This document shows positions 1 through 10,051 of a DNA stretch of 64,000 bases, piece after piece. The DNA is taken from the NCBI GenBank assembly GCA_958296015.1, contig CATQIH010000007.1, positions 1-64,000 on the forward strand, in the 5' to 3' direction. The translations under genes and the position numbers were made by a program. The stretch comes from Cyclobacteriaceae bacterium (GTDB lineage Bacteria; Bacteroidota; Bacteroidia; Cytophagales; Cyclobacteriaceae). The notes under the pieces were generated by a model. That model worked only from the letters and a program-made list of their open reading frames with translations. It was not told where the DNA came from and searched no databases. Position 1 is the stretch's first letter. Every line of letters begins with the position of its first letter.

Positions 1-917
1 AAACTGCAACTGCGTTTTCAGTCCGAAAAGGCTTTGCGACCCGGTGATCAGGCTGTTGCTTACCGGCAGGCTCACGTTGCCCAGCTCTATCTTTTGATGA
101 TTTCATGATCGTAGCCCGTATATTCTACCTTGACGTTGTTCTGAAAATCAAAAGAGTTGTTGTTGTCAAAATTGGCAGTAACGGCCAGTTTATCCCCGAT
201 CTTGCCTGTTACGTTGAGGCTGATCTGCTGGTCGAACTCAAAATTACCATTCCTTTGCTGTCTGATAGGAATTGAGGGATTGTCTATACGCTGAAATCGC
301 CCACCAAAGTCCAGGGTTACAAATCCATTGGGACGAATATCGACGAACGAACCCCCAAAAAGCCTATCGAACACAGGCGTTGTATAGATAGGGGGAATCA
401 GCCTGCGACCGCTCACAGCACTTTCGCCATCCAGGTCAGAGGAGCGGCCTTTCCAGTATTCTTTTCTGATGCGGTTATCCTGTATGTTAGAATAATCGTC
501 GAAGCTCATTTTGGTAGGTGCTCTGTAGTCGATGCCGCCTATTTTTTCCTGGATAGAGTAGTTGATCGTTGTATCGGTGGTATCCAGTTGGGGCACCACC
601 TCCAGCATAGTAGGGTCTTTTGGAATAAGCGGCGAAGGGGAAACATGGTTGGAGAAAGGGTCGCCAAACCTGTCGCGCATATTGAAAGTAGGGCGTGAGT
701 TTCTGCGGTATCCCAAATTACGGACAGAGTCCTGGGAGGTAATAACGGAGTCCTGTTCTATAATAGTAGTATCAGCAGAAACGGGCGCATCCTGTGCTTG
801 TACCTGGGCTGGAACAAGAAAAAAATATATGACAATAAAGCACCACACTCCATAGGCTGAAGCTAAATTGTCTTTTTTCCGTACAAAACCATGTAGTTCT
901 GTAATTGCTACTGACAA
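1..917 (-). CDS. sprA: SprA/Sov-type T9SS outer-membrane translocon, N-terminal part, with an apparent frameshift
   Basis: This is the N-terminus of the giant SprA/Sov protein, the outer-membrane channel of type IX secretion needed for protein export and gliding. A signal-anchor stretch ends in VQAQ. It is followed by family-typical text: a SRPTFNMRDRFGDPF segment, GGSFVDIRPNGFVTLDFGG, and a beta-strand run ending NVKVEYTGYDHEIIKR. The open frame stops at 87-89. The next frame continues at once with IELGNVSLPVSNSLITGSQ, which is standard SprA sequence, up to base 1. One extra A in the A-run at 92-95 would join the two. The start is not ATG: the frame opens at TTG 915-917. An ATG at 890-892 would come into frame if the A-run at 873-878 were one base longer. 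It lies 21 bp behind ruvA, so the two are probably co-transcribed. Full SprA is above 2000 residues, so most of it is outside the window. Confidence 0.9.
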
Positions 918-938
918 GGTAATAATGATTGTTAGTTT

Positions 939-1566
939 TTATGTGGTTTTTAACGCTAACTTAATTAACTCCTCGAGCTTTAACTCGGAAGTATTTGTAG
1001 TCTTGTGTATTTTCTGCCATTCACTGACAGCTTTTTCTATGCTTTTTTCTGCTGCGTTTTCTATTGACGCCCAGGGTAGTTAAAGCAGATAACGCCTCTG
1101 CTTTGATGGTATTGTATGAACTACCGGATAATCCAGGCAACTTTTCCGGAGTAGTTACGTTAAATAGCTCTTCCTTCTTGATTCTATCCTGTAACTCCAG
1201 TACAATTCGCTGCGCTGTCTTCTGGCCAATGCCCTTTACCTGCTGCACGGTTTTGGCATCTCCTGTGGCAATGGCCGTTTTCAGTTCGTCTACCTGCAAA
1301 GAAGACAACAGCATCAACGCCAGGCTAGGCCCTACGCCACTGATAGACAGCAGGTTCAGAAACAACTGCTTCTCTTCGTAATGTGCAAATCCGAATAATA
1401 CCTGCGCATCCTCTTTCACATACAAATAGGTGAAAAGCTTGTAAGATTTACTGTTTTCGATAATATGATAAGTATTCAAAGAAATCCGTAGCTCATAGCC
1501 CACTCCTTGTACGTTGGCATACGTAGGTTCTTTGTAGGTGAGCTTACCTTCTATATAAGCAAACAT
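939..1566 (-). CDS. ruvA: Holliday junction branch-migration protein RuvA, C-terminus frameshifted
   Basis: RuvA binds four-way junctions as a tetramer and loads the RuvB helicase. The chosen start is ATG 1564-1566 (MFAYIEGKLTYKEPTYANV), because the upstream part of the open frame is not conserved RuvA. The OB-fold N-domain and the two helix-hairpin-helix motifs (SISGVGPSLALMLLS and VKGIGQKTAQRIVLEL) are clear. After LTTLGVN the open frame runs into RKRSRKKHRKSCQ and stops at 1021. The neighbouring frame instead gives AAEKSIEKAV and continues to a stop at 939-941, which is the expected domain III that contacts RuvB. The shift sits near 1057-1065, in an A-run that appears one base too long. 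Corrected length is about 208 aa, normal for the family. It is followed by sprA. Confidence 0.88.
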
Positions 1567-1629
1567 AGGGTTAGTTGATAGATCATGCAGTATACTATAC
1601 CTGATATAAACTGACAACAAAGCAAGCAA

Positions 1630-1909
1630 CTATAAAGCCTGTTTGCACACGCGCCAGTAAATCAGGATTTAATTAAAATTTATCGCAAAATTATCAAGTA
1701 CAAATACTGAGCGCAGACAAAGATGAATATATTTGCACCTGAAAAGCCGCGAACACCATACTTACAAAACTACAAAAACTAAAGGAGATAAAACAAGCCC
1801 TGTGCAAGGCACATGATGGGAATACCAAACAATTGTAAGTACGCTAACACGCTTCTGTTTTGTACACAATTTTATCTTTTTATTGTCTAGCAATGCAATT
1901 AACAGTTAT
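1630..1909. other. Divergent intergenic region ahead of ruvA and the GyrI-like gene
   Basis: This is the region of about 280 bases between divergent genes. It contains an AT-rich block and one TATATTTGC string near 1727-1735 that resembles a Bacteroidota -7 box. No matching TTTG lies at the right distance, so I do not call a promoter. I see no RNA gene, repeat or hidden reading frame here. Confidence 0.4.
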
Positions 1910-2449
1910 ATGCCTTTACTAAGATTTTCAAAAGCATTTTTTATACTTATAGTAGCTCTATCTGTTTTAGGAATAAGCATTTATTACTATCTGGGAGGTT
2001 TTGAGCCGATAGCAGTCGCAGAAATTCACCAGCAGCCTATACGCATAGGTGGGGCATACTTCGAAGGAAAATACGATAGCGATACATTGCTTCATCTGTT
2101 TGATCAGGTTTCTTCGTACATCCGGAAAAATCCTGCAACCTATCTGGCAGTAGTGAACTTTAGACAATATGAAGATAAAAGAGGACGTATCAGGCAGTTT
2201 ATCGGATTTACCGGCAATACGTTCCCACTGCCACTGCCTTCTGGTATTCAGATAGACACCTTTATGATGCAGGCATCTGTGAGAGCTACCATCAAAAGGC
2301 ACTATTGGGTAAGACCAAAACCTTCTGCTGTGGATCAGGAGATTGCAGACTACGCGCAGCTGCACAACCTTACATTGGGCGATTATACCCTTGAACAATA
2401 CATCTCCGACCGGGAAATGTGGATTGATATTCCAATTATTAAGAAATGA
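1910..2449 (+). CDS. Membrane-anchored GyrI-like (effector-binding fold) protein
   Basis: This is a 179-aa protein from ATG 1910 (MPLLRFSKAFFIL). The longer frame starting at TTG 1883 adds only nine residues ahead of the natural membrane signal. Residues about 8-30 form one hydrophobic helix (FFILIVALSVLGISIYYYL), so it is probably a single-pass protein facing the periplasm. The rest (IRIGGAYFEGKYDSDTLLHLF, then IGFTGNTFPLPLPSGIQ, then RATIKRHYWVRPK) resembles the GyrI/SOUL-like small-molecule binding fold of many Bacteroidota membrane proteins. The fold assignment rests on residue pattern only. The ligand is unknown. It stands alone, 140 bp ahead of the SpoIIE-type gene. Confidence 0.6.
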   Translation: MPLLRFSKAFFILIVALSVLGISIYYYLGGFEPIAVAEIHQQPIRIGGAYFEGKYDSDTLLHLFDQVSSYIRKNPATYLAVVNFRQYEDKRGRIRQFIGFTGNTFPLPLPSGIQIDTFMMQASVRATIKRHYWVRPKPSAVDQEIADYAQLHNLTLGDYTLEQYISDREMWIDIPIIKK

Positions 2450-2590
2450 GCTACATAATAACGACAAATGGCACAATATTTCCTATAGAAAAATAAGATA
2501 TCGCGCAAAAGGTTACATATGAGAGAGCTGCTAACACTTATTTTTTATTAGCCCCTAATATTTACTGATACGGCATGATGCTTCCGAGGC

Positions 2591-4873
2591 ATGAAATATA
2601 ATTACTACACAATTTTATTTCTTATGGTAGGGTTACACACCACAGGTCAGCTGCATGCACAGTCTGAACGGAGTGACAGCCTGCTCAATGGCCTGAAGGA
2701 AGCGGTTTCTTTGGAAGATCAGACCAACTATCTTAACGGCTTGTCTGCCTACTATCAGCAGAATTTTCCTGATACGGCCTATTACTATGCACAACGTGCA
2801 GTCAACACTGCCGATAAGGCTACTTATCAGGAAGGACTGGCGCAGGCATATCTTAACCTGGCGATTGGCTTCAGCCACTATAGCCGGTACAATTTTGACA
2901 GCCTTAGCTATTACCTTTCCCGCACGCTGGGTATCTACCAGGCAGTGCCTGACTCCAGCAAGATGGCCCAGGCATATTTTACTGTCAGCAAAGCTTGTTA
3001 CCAGAGCAACTATTATCCTCTGGCACTGCAATATGGGCAAAAAGCTTCGGAAATTTTAGAAAAGCAGGGCAATAAACCAATGCTTGCCAGCACCCTATCA
3101 GTGCTGTGCGAAGTACACCACCGCCTGGGCAACAACGGCCTGGCTGTGAACAGAGGCATCAAAGCCCTGCGCCTGTACGATGAACTGCAAAATGAACCGC
3201 GGCAGGCTGCTATTTACAATACGCTGGGCAGTGCCAACTATGATCTGAAAATATACGACCGGGCCAAAGAGTACTTGCTTTTTGCCATGGAGATCGCTGA
3301 AAAATATAGCCTTACTTCCGAGCTATCTGATGCCTACATCAACATGGGAGAAGTGCTGCAGCAACTCAAGGATTTTGAAGGTGCCCTGGAATACTTCCGC
3401 AAATCTCTGTCGATCAACCGTTTGAGCAACGATGAAGTACGCATCAGCCGAACGTATTTTAATATCGGCAAGACCTTCATCATGCAGGGAGAAAATGAGC
3501 AGGCACTCAACCTGTTGGAAGAGTCGCTGGAACTATCCAAAGAATATGGCAGGCTTAACTTACAGGCGCGTGCGTCGCTTGAGATGGGCAGGGCTTATTT
3601 CAACATGAATGAGCTGGACCAGGCGTATACTTACCTGAACCAAAGTACAAATGCAGCCAAAAAGTTAGGCTCCAGTGCTATTTTGAAAGATTGCTACCTG
3701 AACCTGGCGAATTATTATAACCAGACCGGCAACCTGGAAGAGGCACTGGTTCATTTCAAACTGTATGATATAGAAAAAGAACGCTTTTATGAGCGGGAAA
3801 GCGCCCAGCGGGCTACCGAACTTGAAACAGAATATGAGCTGAATAAAAAAGACGCACAGATATCACTGCTTCAGCAGGACAAAGAGATTCAGTCGCTTCA
3901 GTCCAAAGAAAGACGTTTGGTCAACTATGGCCTGATGGTAGGTATGGTGTTGCTGGCCGGACTGGGTATGGTATTTTTTAGTAAATACCGACTGAAAATT
4001 CACGCCAACAAGAAGCTGGAAAAGCAAAAAGAGTCTATCAACCAGCAAAAGCTTAAGATAGAAAGGCAAAGAGATGAGATCATCACCAAAAGTAAACAAC
4101 TGGAAGAAAACAGCAAGGATATCAAAGACAGTATCATGTATGCCAAGCGGCTACAGACTTCGTTGCTGCCTGACAAAAGCCAGCTAAAAAGAATATTTCC
4201 CGATTCTTTTGTGTTCTTTAAACCCAAAGACATTGTGAGCGGTGATTTCTACTGGTTGCATGAGATGGATGACAAAGTGATCATTGCAGCCCTGGACTGT
4301 ACGGGCCACGGTGTGCCGGGTGCATTTATGACGGTGCTGGCCAACTCTATCCTAAACCAACTGGTACTGGAAAATAAAGTCAACACACCCAATGTGATTT
4401 TGTCGCAGATGGACAGCCGCATCCAGCAGGCTCTGCACCAGCATTACCCCGAAAACAACAATACCGATGGCCTGGATATGGCTGTCTGCATCATCGACCA
4501 CGATACGCAGGAGGTTTGCTACAGCGGCGCACAAATGAATGCTTACTACTTTGATGATGACGATACTTTGATGCAGTTTCAGGCCGACCGGTATGCCATT
4601 GGTGGAGCGCAGATTACCGATAAATACTTCACCAACAAATGTGTGCCTGTGGAGCGTGGCAACATGGTCTACCTGGCTTCCGATGGTTTCCAGGATCAGT
4701 TTGGTGGTCCCAAAGACAAAAAATTTATGCGCAACCGCTTCCGCGAGCTACTTACCTGCCTACACACCCATACCACCGCAGAACAGTATCAAGTTATACA
4801 GGAAACTTTCACCGGCTGGCGCGGCAACCAGATCCAGACAGATGATATTATGGTAATCGGAATCAGGATGTAA
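2591..4873 (+). CDS. TPR-repeat sensor with SpoIIE-type serine phosphatase domain
   Basis: This is a 760-aa signalling protein. Residues 1-24 are a signal peptide ending LHAQ. Residues about 45-400 are tandem tetratricopeptide repeats (for example ALEYFRKSLSINRLS and AKEYLLFAMEIAEKY) and probably lie in the periplasm. One transmembrane helix is at about 441-463 (YGLMVGMVLLAGLGMVFF). It is followed by a charged coiled coil to about 510 and a PP2C-like SpoIIE phosphatase domain at about 525-760. Phosphatase landmarks are SGDFYW, AALDCTGHGVPGAFM and the late LASDGFQDQFGG and TDDIMVIGI, which carry the metal-binding aspartates. The family dephosphorylates anti-sigma antagonist or other partner proteins. 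No partner gene is adjacent. It is intact and apparently monocistronic. Confidence 0.88.
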   Translation: MKYNYYTILFLMVGLHTTGQLHAQSERSDSLLNGLKEAVSLEDQTNYLNGLSAYYQQNFPDTAYYYAQRAVNTADKATYQEGLAQAYLNLAIGFSHYSRYNFDSLSYYLSRTLGIYQAVPDSSKMAQAYFTVSKACYQSNYYPLALQYGQKASEILEKQGNKPMLASTLSVLCEVHHRLGNNGLAVNRGIKALRLYDELQNEPRQAAIYNTLGSANYDLKIYDRAKEYLLFAMEIAEKYSLTSELSDAYINMGEVLQQLKDFEGALEYFRKSLSINRLSNDEVRISRTYFNIGKTFIMQGENEQALNLLEESLELSKEYGRLNLQARASLEMGRAYFNMNELDQAYTYLNQSTNAAKKLGSSAILKDCYLNLANYYNQTGNLEEALVHFKLYDIEKERFYERESAQRATELETEYELNKKDAQISLLQQDKEIQSLQSKERRLVNYGLMVGMVLLAGLGMVFFSKYRLKIHANKKLEKQKESINQQKLKIERQRDEIITKSKQLEENSKDIKDSIMYAKRLQTSLLPDKSQLKRIFPDSFVFFKPKDIVSGDFYWLHEMDDKVIIAALDCTGHGVPGAFMTVLANSILNQLVLENKVNTPNVILSQMDSRIQQALHQHYPENNNTDGLDMAVCIIDHDTQEVCYSGAQMNAYYFDDDDTLMQFQADRYAIGGAQITDKYFTNKCVPVERGNMVYLASDGFQDQFGGPKDKKFMRNRFRELLTCLHTHTTAEQYQVIQETFTGWRGNQIQTDDIMVIGIRM

Positions 4874-5082
4874 CAAGTTATTATATCGCCAGGTCTTCAT
4901 CCGTATAGTTTACAGCTTTTTCCACACAGCTTCCAAGGTTTTTATCAAAGTTATCCCCACACCTTGCTCATGTAATGTGTAGCGGCTGTTGTGATTGCCC
5001 TGGCTACTGGCGTAGGTTTGCCCTTATCCAAGCAAACACAAAACCACCAAGCAAAAGCACCTTGATCCGTAGATACTTATCT

Positions 5083-6114
5083 ATGGTGGTGTGGCTGTGG
5101 TGCTGCCTGCCCAACGCCGCTCAAAGTCAGCCACAAGAGCAGGCCGTCAGGCTCAACGACCTCAACTTGATGCTGGGCAGACAAGCCTATACCCGGCAAG
5201 CTATCCTGGACAAGATGCATACCTTCCATCAGGTACACACCATAGCCTTGTCTGTCACCCTGCTCTCTGAACAGGATGTCTACCAGGTGTTCTCCCTTGA
5301 TGAAGAGACTCGCTGGCTGGAGCAAAGCTCCCCCGGCTCTATCTATCTTTATCAAAAAGAAAACATATACTTACAAAGGCAAAGTAACCATTTTGGAAGA
5401 AGAAGTTGAGCTATTGATTCAGCATTGGTATTATAGCGGACAACATAAGATAGACCCAAGCCAGGAGTATTCTTTTGGACACGGTGAACAACCAGGCAAA
5501 ACTATCTATCAGTTTGATGGCTATGTAGCAAATGATAAATTTAAACCGTTGCTCAAGATTTATGTGGACAGCGATAAAGCAGAGAAGCTAGAAGAATATA
5601 TTTTTGTAAAAAGTAACCCCAAACCACTGAACGATTGCGTTTATAGAGCATACTCGTTCGGTACATGGAGACCTAATTCATCAAGGGCTGTACAAGAACC
5701 AATGCAAGTTATGACTGTAACGAAGATAAAGTGTTTGGAGATAGGCATCACCACGGAGTGGATCTTTTTGCTGACATAGGTACGTCAGTTTATGCAATGG
5801 CTCAGGGAATTGTCACTCACGTAGGAGATGGTCAATCAATTGGTATTTCTTGCACGATGAAGGACAAGCCGGGTTCTGATCATTCAGTAATCGTGTTTTA
5901 TGCACATTTGAGTGAAGTTGATGTTACACTAAACCAACAAGTAGCACTAGGGTATAAAATAGGTGAAACTGGAATCACAGGAGCAGACTTTTTGCAAAAC
6001 TATCCTGATGAACATCATTTACATATAGAGATCATAACCAACTGGTGGCCTAGCGGTTTTGAGGGAAGAATAGACTCTAATGATTTTTTTGATATAGAAG
6101 AACCTGCTCAATAA
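5083..6114 (+). pseudogene. M23-type metallopeptidase gene broken by two one-base frameshifts
   Basis: Three overlapping open frames together read as one secreted M23 (LytM/peptidase_M23) protein of about 343 aa. Frame 1 starts at ATG 5083 with a short signal (VVWLWCCLPNAAQS); TTG 5062 is an alternative. It runs to SIYLYQK near 5355. Frame 2 resumes with TYTYKGKVTILEEEVELL and runs to SFGTWRPN near 5675. Frame 3 carries FIKGCTRTN and then the catalytic half: the zinc motif HHGVDL, then AHLSEV and the late HLHIEI. Dropping one A at about 5350-5354 and adding one T at about 5677 joins all three. The first 270 bases are GC-rich and the rest clearly AT-richer, so a chimeric origin is possible. 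It could be a true pseudogene or an assembly artefact. If intact it would cut peptidoglycan cross-links or act as a regulator of amidases. Confidence 0.72.
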
Positions 6115-6121
6115 AAATTCT

Positions 6122-6226
6122 ATGAAAAAGTTATTATTCTTTACCTGTACTCTTCTACTATGCAATATTCAGGTGATGTCTCAGGCAAACAGAATATTTG
6201 TTAATACCTATGTATTTGAGAAATAG
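6122..6226 (+). CDS. Tiny signal-peptide reading frame, possible gene remnant
   Basis: This 34-aa frame starts at ATG 6122, seven bases after the M23 stop. It begins with a convincing export signal (MKKLLFFTCTLLLCNIQVMS) and ends after only a dozen more residues. The shape is that of a secreted protein cut off shortly after its signal peptide, either a degraded downstream gene or a very short secreted peptide. No family can be assigned. Its position behind a doubly broken gene favours decay. Confidence 0.4.
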   Translation: MKKLLFFTCTLLLCNIQVMSQANRIFVNTYVFEK

Positions 6227-6248
6227 CATTCAAATTATTATCTGACAC

Positions 6249-6280
6249 AAAAAAAGCACGAACCTGTATGGCCCGTGCTT
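6249..6280 (-). terminator. Rho-independent terminator of the outer-membrane barrel gene
   Basis: On the minus strand, arms CAAGCACG and CGTGCTTT enclose a 13-nt loop and are followed by a run of seven T. It sits 42 bases after the stop of the barrel gene. Confidence 0.8.
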
Positions 6281-6321
6281 GAATATCATTGAACTACTCA
6301 TCTGTTCTGCCAGATATTATA

Positions 6322-7008
6322 TTAGAAGGTGTAATAACCCGCTATTTGAAAACTACTGTTGGCTCCGGAGGCTCCGCCAAAGAAATTCTTACCTAATGCA
6401 TTGGCAAAACCTTGTGTGTAACGTGCTCCCAGGCCAAACCCACTAGGAAACTCATAAGTAAGTCCTGCGGCAAACCCTACATCTACCGAACTCACCGCAT
6501 CTTTGCTTGTATTAACGCGCACAGTACCTTCCGGAAGGAGTTCACCAAAGCTCTGACGTGACGATAACAATACGCTAAAATAAGGCCCCAGTTCTACTCG
6601 AAGATTATTGACGGGCATAAACTCTGCCAAGATAGGAATAGCCAGATAATTTAAGTTGATCGTATAATCTTTGAAGATCGAAAACTCATCATCACGGGCA
6701 CCCATCATACTGTATAGCAATTCGAGTTTAGCACTCAAGCTTTTGGAAAAGCGATAACGGGTAAAAAGCCCTAAACTTAAGCCGGTTTTTGGATCTGCGT
6801 TGAATACTTCGTTGCTGTTTAAAGTAGAAAAATTTAATCCTACTCTTGCACCAAAATCTAAATTTTTCTGTGCAAATTCTTCTGCTTTATCTATGGCTTG
6901 TTCTGCGTCCTGCCCGGCTTTCTCAATTTTGGTACTGTCCTGGTCTTGTGCCAGGAGTGTTTGTGCAGAAAGCAACAACATAGAAAAAAAGATCAAAAAA
7001 GATTTCAT
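6322..7008 (-). CDS. Porin-family outer-membrane beta-barrel protein
   Basis: This is a 228-aa protein with a signal peptide (FLIFFSMLLLSAQTLLAQ), then a charged helical linker (about 25-50, AEQAIDKAEEFAQKNL) and an eight-strand-type barrel. Alternating strands include DFGARVGLNFSTLN, TGLSLGLFTRYRF, LSAKLELLYSMMG, LRVELGPYFSVLL, VDVGFAAGLTYEF and the closing FQIAGYYTF. The terminal aromatic residue is the usual barrel-assembly signal. It resembles the small OmpA_b-brl_2/PorT-like barrels abundant in Bacteroidota, whose individual roles are mostly unknown. It is monocistronic with its own terminator. Confidence 0.8.
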   Translation of the reverse strand: MKSFLIFFSMLLLSAQTLLAQDQDSTKIEKAGQDAEQAIDKAEEFAQKNLDFGARVGLNFSTLNSNEVFNADPKTGLSLGLFTRYRFSKSLSAKLELLYSMMGARDDEFSIFKDYTINLNYLAIPILAEFMPVNNLRVELGPYFSVLLSSRQSFGELLPEGTVRVNTSKDAVSSVDVGFAAGLTYEFPSGFGLGARYTQGFANALGKNFFGGASGANSSFQIAGYYTF

Positions 7009-7118
7009 TGTCTTTAAGTTTTGATTAAAAAATTGGTTAGAATACCACCAAGAAACTCTGATATTTATAAATAGTTTACAGGATTTTTAAAATAGTTGAT
7101 AATTTTGACGAATAAATG

Positions 7119-7152
7119 AAAGAGCATAGAATAATACTACTCCATGCTCTTT
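7119..7152 (-). terminator. Terminator hairpin after clpB
   Basis: Perfect 9-bp arms AAAGAGCAT and ATGCTCTTT enclose 16 nt. On the minus strand the stem ends in TTTCATTT, so the U tract is short. It lies 20 bases past the clpB stop. Confidence 0.65.
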
Positions 7153-7172
7153 AATTAATAAATACGTCTTTA

Positions 7173-9785
7173 TCATATCTTCACTTCATCCAAATTGATG
7201 AACTTCATCTGGTGGTTTTCATCCATCTCTATGCCCAGCACAGCATCTTTGGATATGTGGCCAGCCAGTATTTCTTTAGACAGTGTGTTAAGCACTTCAC
7301 GTTGCAACACCCGCTTCAGCGGACGCGCTCCAAACTGCGGATCAAAGCCCAACTCAGCCAGATGACCTAATACTTCGCCAGTGGCTTCCAACTTGATGCC
7401 GTTTTCTTCCAGACGATGTTGAATAACCTTGAACTGGATGTCTACGATCTTGCGCATATCTTTTCTGGACAGCGGACGGAACATGATCACCTCATCAATA
7501 CGGTTGAGGAATTCAGGCCGCACTGATTTTTTCAGCATATCAAACACTTCCTGCTTGGTATCTTCCAGCACTTCCTCTTCGTTCATCGGATTGATGGTCT
7601 GGAAACGCTCCTGAATCAAGCCCGAACCAATGTTGGTCGTCATGATGATGATAGTATTCTTGAAGTTGGCTACCCGGCCTTTATTATCTGTCAGTCGGCC
7701 ATCATCCAGCACCTGCAACAGGATGTTGAACACATCCGGATGCGCTTTCTCAATCTCATCCAGCAGAATGACAGAGTAAGGCTTTTTGCGCACAGCTTCT
7801 GTCAGTTGACCGCCTTCATCATAACCAACATAGCCTGGGGGCGCACCAATGAGTCGGCTCACGGCATGTCTTTCCTGGTACTCCGACATATCAATGCGCA
7901 CCATGCTGTTTTCATCGTCAAAGAGAAATTCCGCCAGTGCTTTTGCCAACTCGGTTTTACCTACCCCGGTTGTTCCCAGAAAGATAAACGAACCAATAGG
8001 ACGCTTGGGGTCCTGCAACCCGGCCCGGCTTCGGCGCACTGCATCAGAGAGTGCTTCAATGGCTTCGCGCTGTCCGGCTACTCTTTTGCCCAGTTCGTCT
8101 TCCAGATGAAGCAGCTTCTCACGGTCGCTTTGCAGCATCTTGGAAACCGGTATACCTGTCCATTTAGCCACTACTTCGGCAATGTCTTCGGCATCTACTT
8201 CTTCTTTCAGCAGTGAACTTTCTCCCTGCATTTTTACCAGTTGCTGCTGGAATTCCTGTAGCTTATGTTCGCTTTCGGTGATCTTGCCATACCGCAATTC
8301 CGCCACTCTTCCATAGTCACCGGAACGCTCAGCCTGCTCAGCTTCTATTTTGTAGTGTTCTACCTTTTCTTTTTCTTCACGAATGCCCTGGATTACCCCT
8401 TTTTCGTTCTCCCACTTGGCTTTGATATCTGTGCGCTTCTCTTCCAGGTCGGCAATATCTTTGTTGAGCTGTGCTTCTTTTTCTTTGTCCTTCTCACGAC
8501 GGATCGCTTCGCGCTCAATTTCCAACTGCATGATCCTGCGGTTGAGTTCGTCCAGTTCTTCTGGCAGCGAGTCAATTTCTATCCGTAGTTTAGAGGCAGC
8601 CTCATCCATCAGGTCTATAGCTTTATCAGGTAAGAACCTATCGGAAATATAGCGGTTAGACAATTCTACGGCGGCAATCACTGCATCGTCCTTGATGCGT
8701 ACACCGTGGTGCAGTTCGTAGCGGTCTTTGATTCCCCGCAAAATAGAGATAGAATCCTGAATATCAGGTTCGCCTACCATCACTGACTGAAAGCGCCGCT
8801 CCAGTGCTTTGTCTTTCTCAATGTACTTCTGGTATTCTTTAAGTGTAGTAGCACCAATAGCATGTAGCTCTCCACGTGCCAGTGCAGGCTTCAGCAGGTT
8901 GGCAGCATCCATCGCGCCTTCGCCACCACCACCGGCACCAATCAGCGTATGAATCTCATCAATAAACAAGACAATCTCTCCGTCAGAATCTGTTACTTCT
9001 TTGATCACTGATTTTAGCCGCTCCTCAAACTCACCTTTGTACTTGGCACCTGCTACCAGCAGACCCATATCCAGGGAAATGATGGTTTTAGACTTCAGGT
9101 TCTCAGGCACATCACCATCTACGATACGCTGCGCCAGCCCTTCCACAATGGCCGTCTTACCTACCCCAGGTTCACCCAGCAAAATCGGGTTGTTTTTGGT
9201 ACGCCTTGCCAGAATCTGCAATACACGCCTGATTTCATCATCGCGGCCAATTACCGGATCAATCTTACCGGCTTTGGCCAGTTGGTTGAGGTTTATGGAA
9301 TATCTTTCCAGTGACTTGTATTTGGACTCGGCATTCTGGTCGGTTACTCTGCTGCCACCGCGCAGTTCTTTGATGGCTGCTATTAGTTCTTTTTTAGCAA
9401 AACCGACTTGTTTCATCAGTTTGGCTGCTTTTTCGTTACCCGCCAACAGGCCAAGTAGCATATGCTCTATGGCAATGTATTCATCATTAAATTCTTTCAG
9501 ATATTCCCCTGCCTTTCTCAAATCAGTAGCGGTATCATTGGCCAGGTAAGGCTGTTGTCCGCTTGCTTTAGGATAAGACTGAAGTAGTTCTTCCAATCCG
9601 TTCTCCAGTTGCGTGCGTTGTACTCCCAGTTTTTGCAACAGAAAAGAAATCACGTTCTCGTCAGACTGCAACACAGCTTTGAGCAAATGTCCGGGTTCAA
9701 TAGCCTGCTGCTGTAAGCTTGTGGCTATTTCAGCGGCCTTTTGTATGGCCTCCTGTGCTTTTATGGTATAGTTATTTAAATTCAT
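7173..9785 (-). CDS. clpB: ATP-dependent chaperone ClpB
   Basis: This 870-aa Hsp100 disaggregase pulls proteins out of aggregates together with DnaK. In order it has the Clp_N double repeat (1-145), first AAA+ module with Walker A GEPGVGKT near 204 and arginine-rich [15 protein letters not shown], the long coiled-coil M domain (about 405-525, [14 protein letters not shown] onward) that marks ClpB rather than ClpA or ClpC, and a second AAA+ with Walker A GTTGVGKT near 602. The D2-small domain ends at LDEVKI. Length is normal for the family. It is monocistronic, with a terminator behind it and a pair of inverted operator-like boxes about 80-130 bp ahead of the start. Confidence 0.97.
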   Translation of the reverse strand: MNLNNYTIKAQEAIQKAAEIATSLQQQAIEPGHLLKAVLQSDENVISFLLQKLGVQRTQLENGLEELLQSYPKASGQQPYLANDTATDLRKAGEYLKEFNDEYIAIEHMLLGLLAGNEKAAKLMKQVGFAKKELIAAIKELRGGSRVTDQNAESKYKSLERYSINLNQLAKAGKIDPVIGRDDEIRRVLQILARRTKNNPILLGEPGVGKTAIVEGLAQRIVDGDVPENLKSKTIISLDMGLLVAGAKYKGEFEERLKSVIKEVTDSDGEIVLFIDEIHTLIGAGGGGEGAMDAANLLKPALARGELHAIGATTLKEYQKYIEKDKALERRFQSVMVGEPDIQDSISILRGIKDRYELHHGVRIKDDAVIAAVELSNRYISDRFLPDKAIDLMDEAASKLRIEIDSLPEELDELNRRIMQLEIEREAIRREKDKEKEAQLNKDIADLEEKRTDIKAKWENEKGVIQGIREEKEKVEHYKIEAEQAERSGDYGRVAELRYGKITESEHKLQEFQQQLVKMQGESSLLKEEVDAEDIAEVVAKWTGIPVSKMLQSDREKLLHLEDELGKRVAGQREAIEALSDAVRRSRAGLQDPKRPIGSFIFLGTTGVGKTELAKALAEFLFDDENSMVRIDMSEYQERHAVSRLIGAPPGYVGYDEGGQLTEAVRKKPYSVILLDEIEKAHPDVFNILLQVLDDGRLTDNKGRVANFKNTIIIMTTNIGSGLIQERFQTINPMNEEEVLEDTKQEVFDMLKKSVRPEFLNRIDEVIMFRPLSRKDMRKIVDIQFKVIQHRLEENGIKLEATGEVLGHLAELGFDPQFGARPLKRVLQREVLNTLSKEILAGHISKDAVLGIEMDENHQMKFINLDEVKI

Positions 9786-9865
9786 GGTTATCTATGATTA
9801 AGGTTGTTATCATTTTCCTTTTATCTATCAAATCGTACACCAGGGCAAAAAATACCAATATTTAG

Positions 9866-9917
9866 GACAATTTGTCACATTTTTATAAATATCTGCATGA
9901 TTTGGTGTCAAATTGTC
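9866..9917. promoter_or_regulatory. Inverted pair of GACAATTTG boxes upstream of clpB
   Basis: GACAATTTGTCA (9866-9877) and TGTCAAATTGTC (9906-9917) are inverted copies differing at one base, 28 bp apart, in the 266-bp region between divergent clpB and the flippase gene. The first copy is itself a perfect palindrome around a central T. Their placement suggests binding sites for a dimeric regulator of clpB, the flippase gene or both. No regulator is identified. Confidence 0.45.
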
Positions 9918-10051
9918 TTGTTTTACTACTTTTAATACATCGTACTGAATAAGTTATATGATAATAAATATTACATAAATTATATTTCATATGTATATTT
10001 TGTACCTTTAATCCCTGTACTTAGTTAGTTACTCAAGCTATTAATTTTTTA

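Noticed and set aside
4917-5033. DnaA-box-like words TTTTCCACA, TTATCCCCA and TTATCCAAG upstream of the M23 gene
   Set aside because: Only the first fits the consensus, there is no dnaA, dnaN or AT-rich unwinding region nearby, so an origin is not supported.
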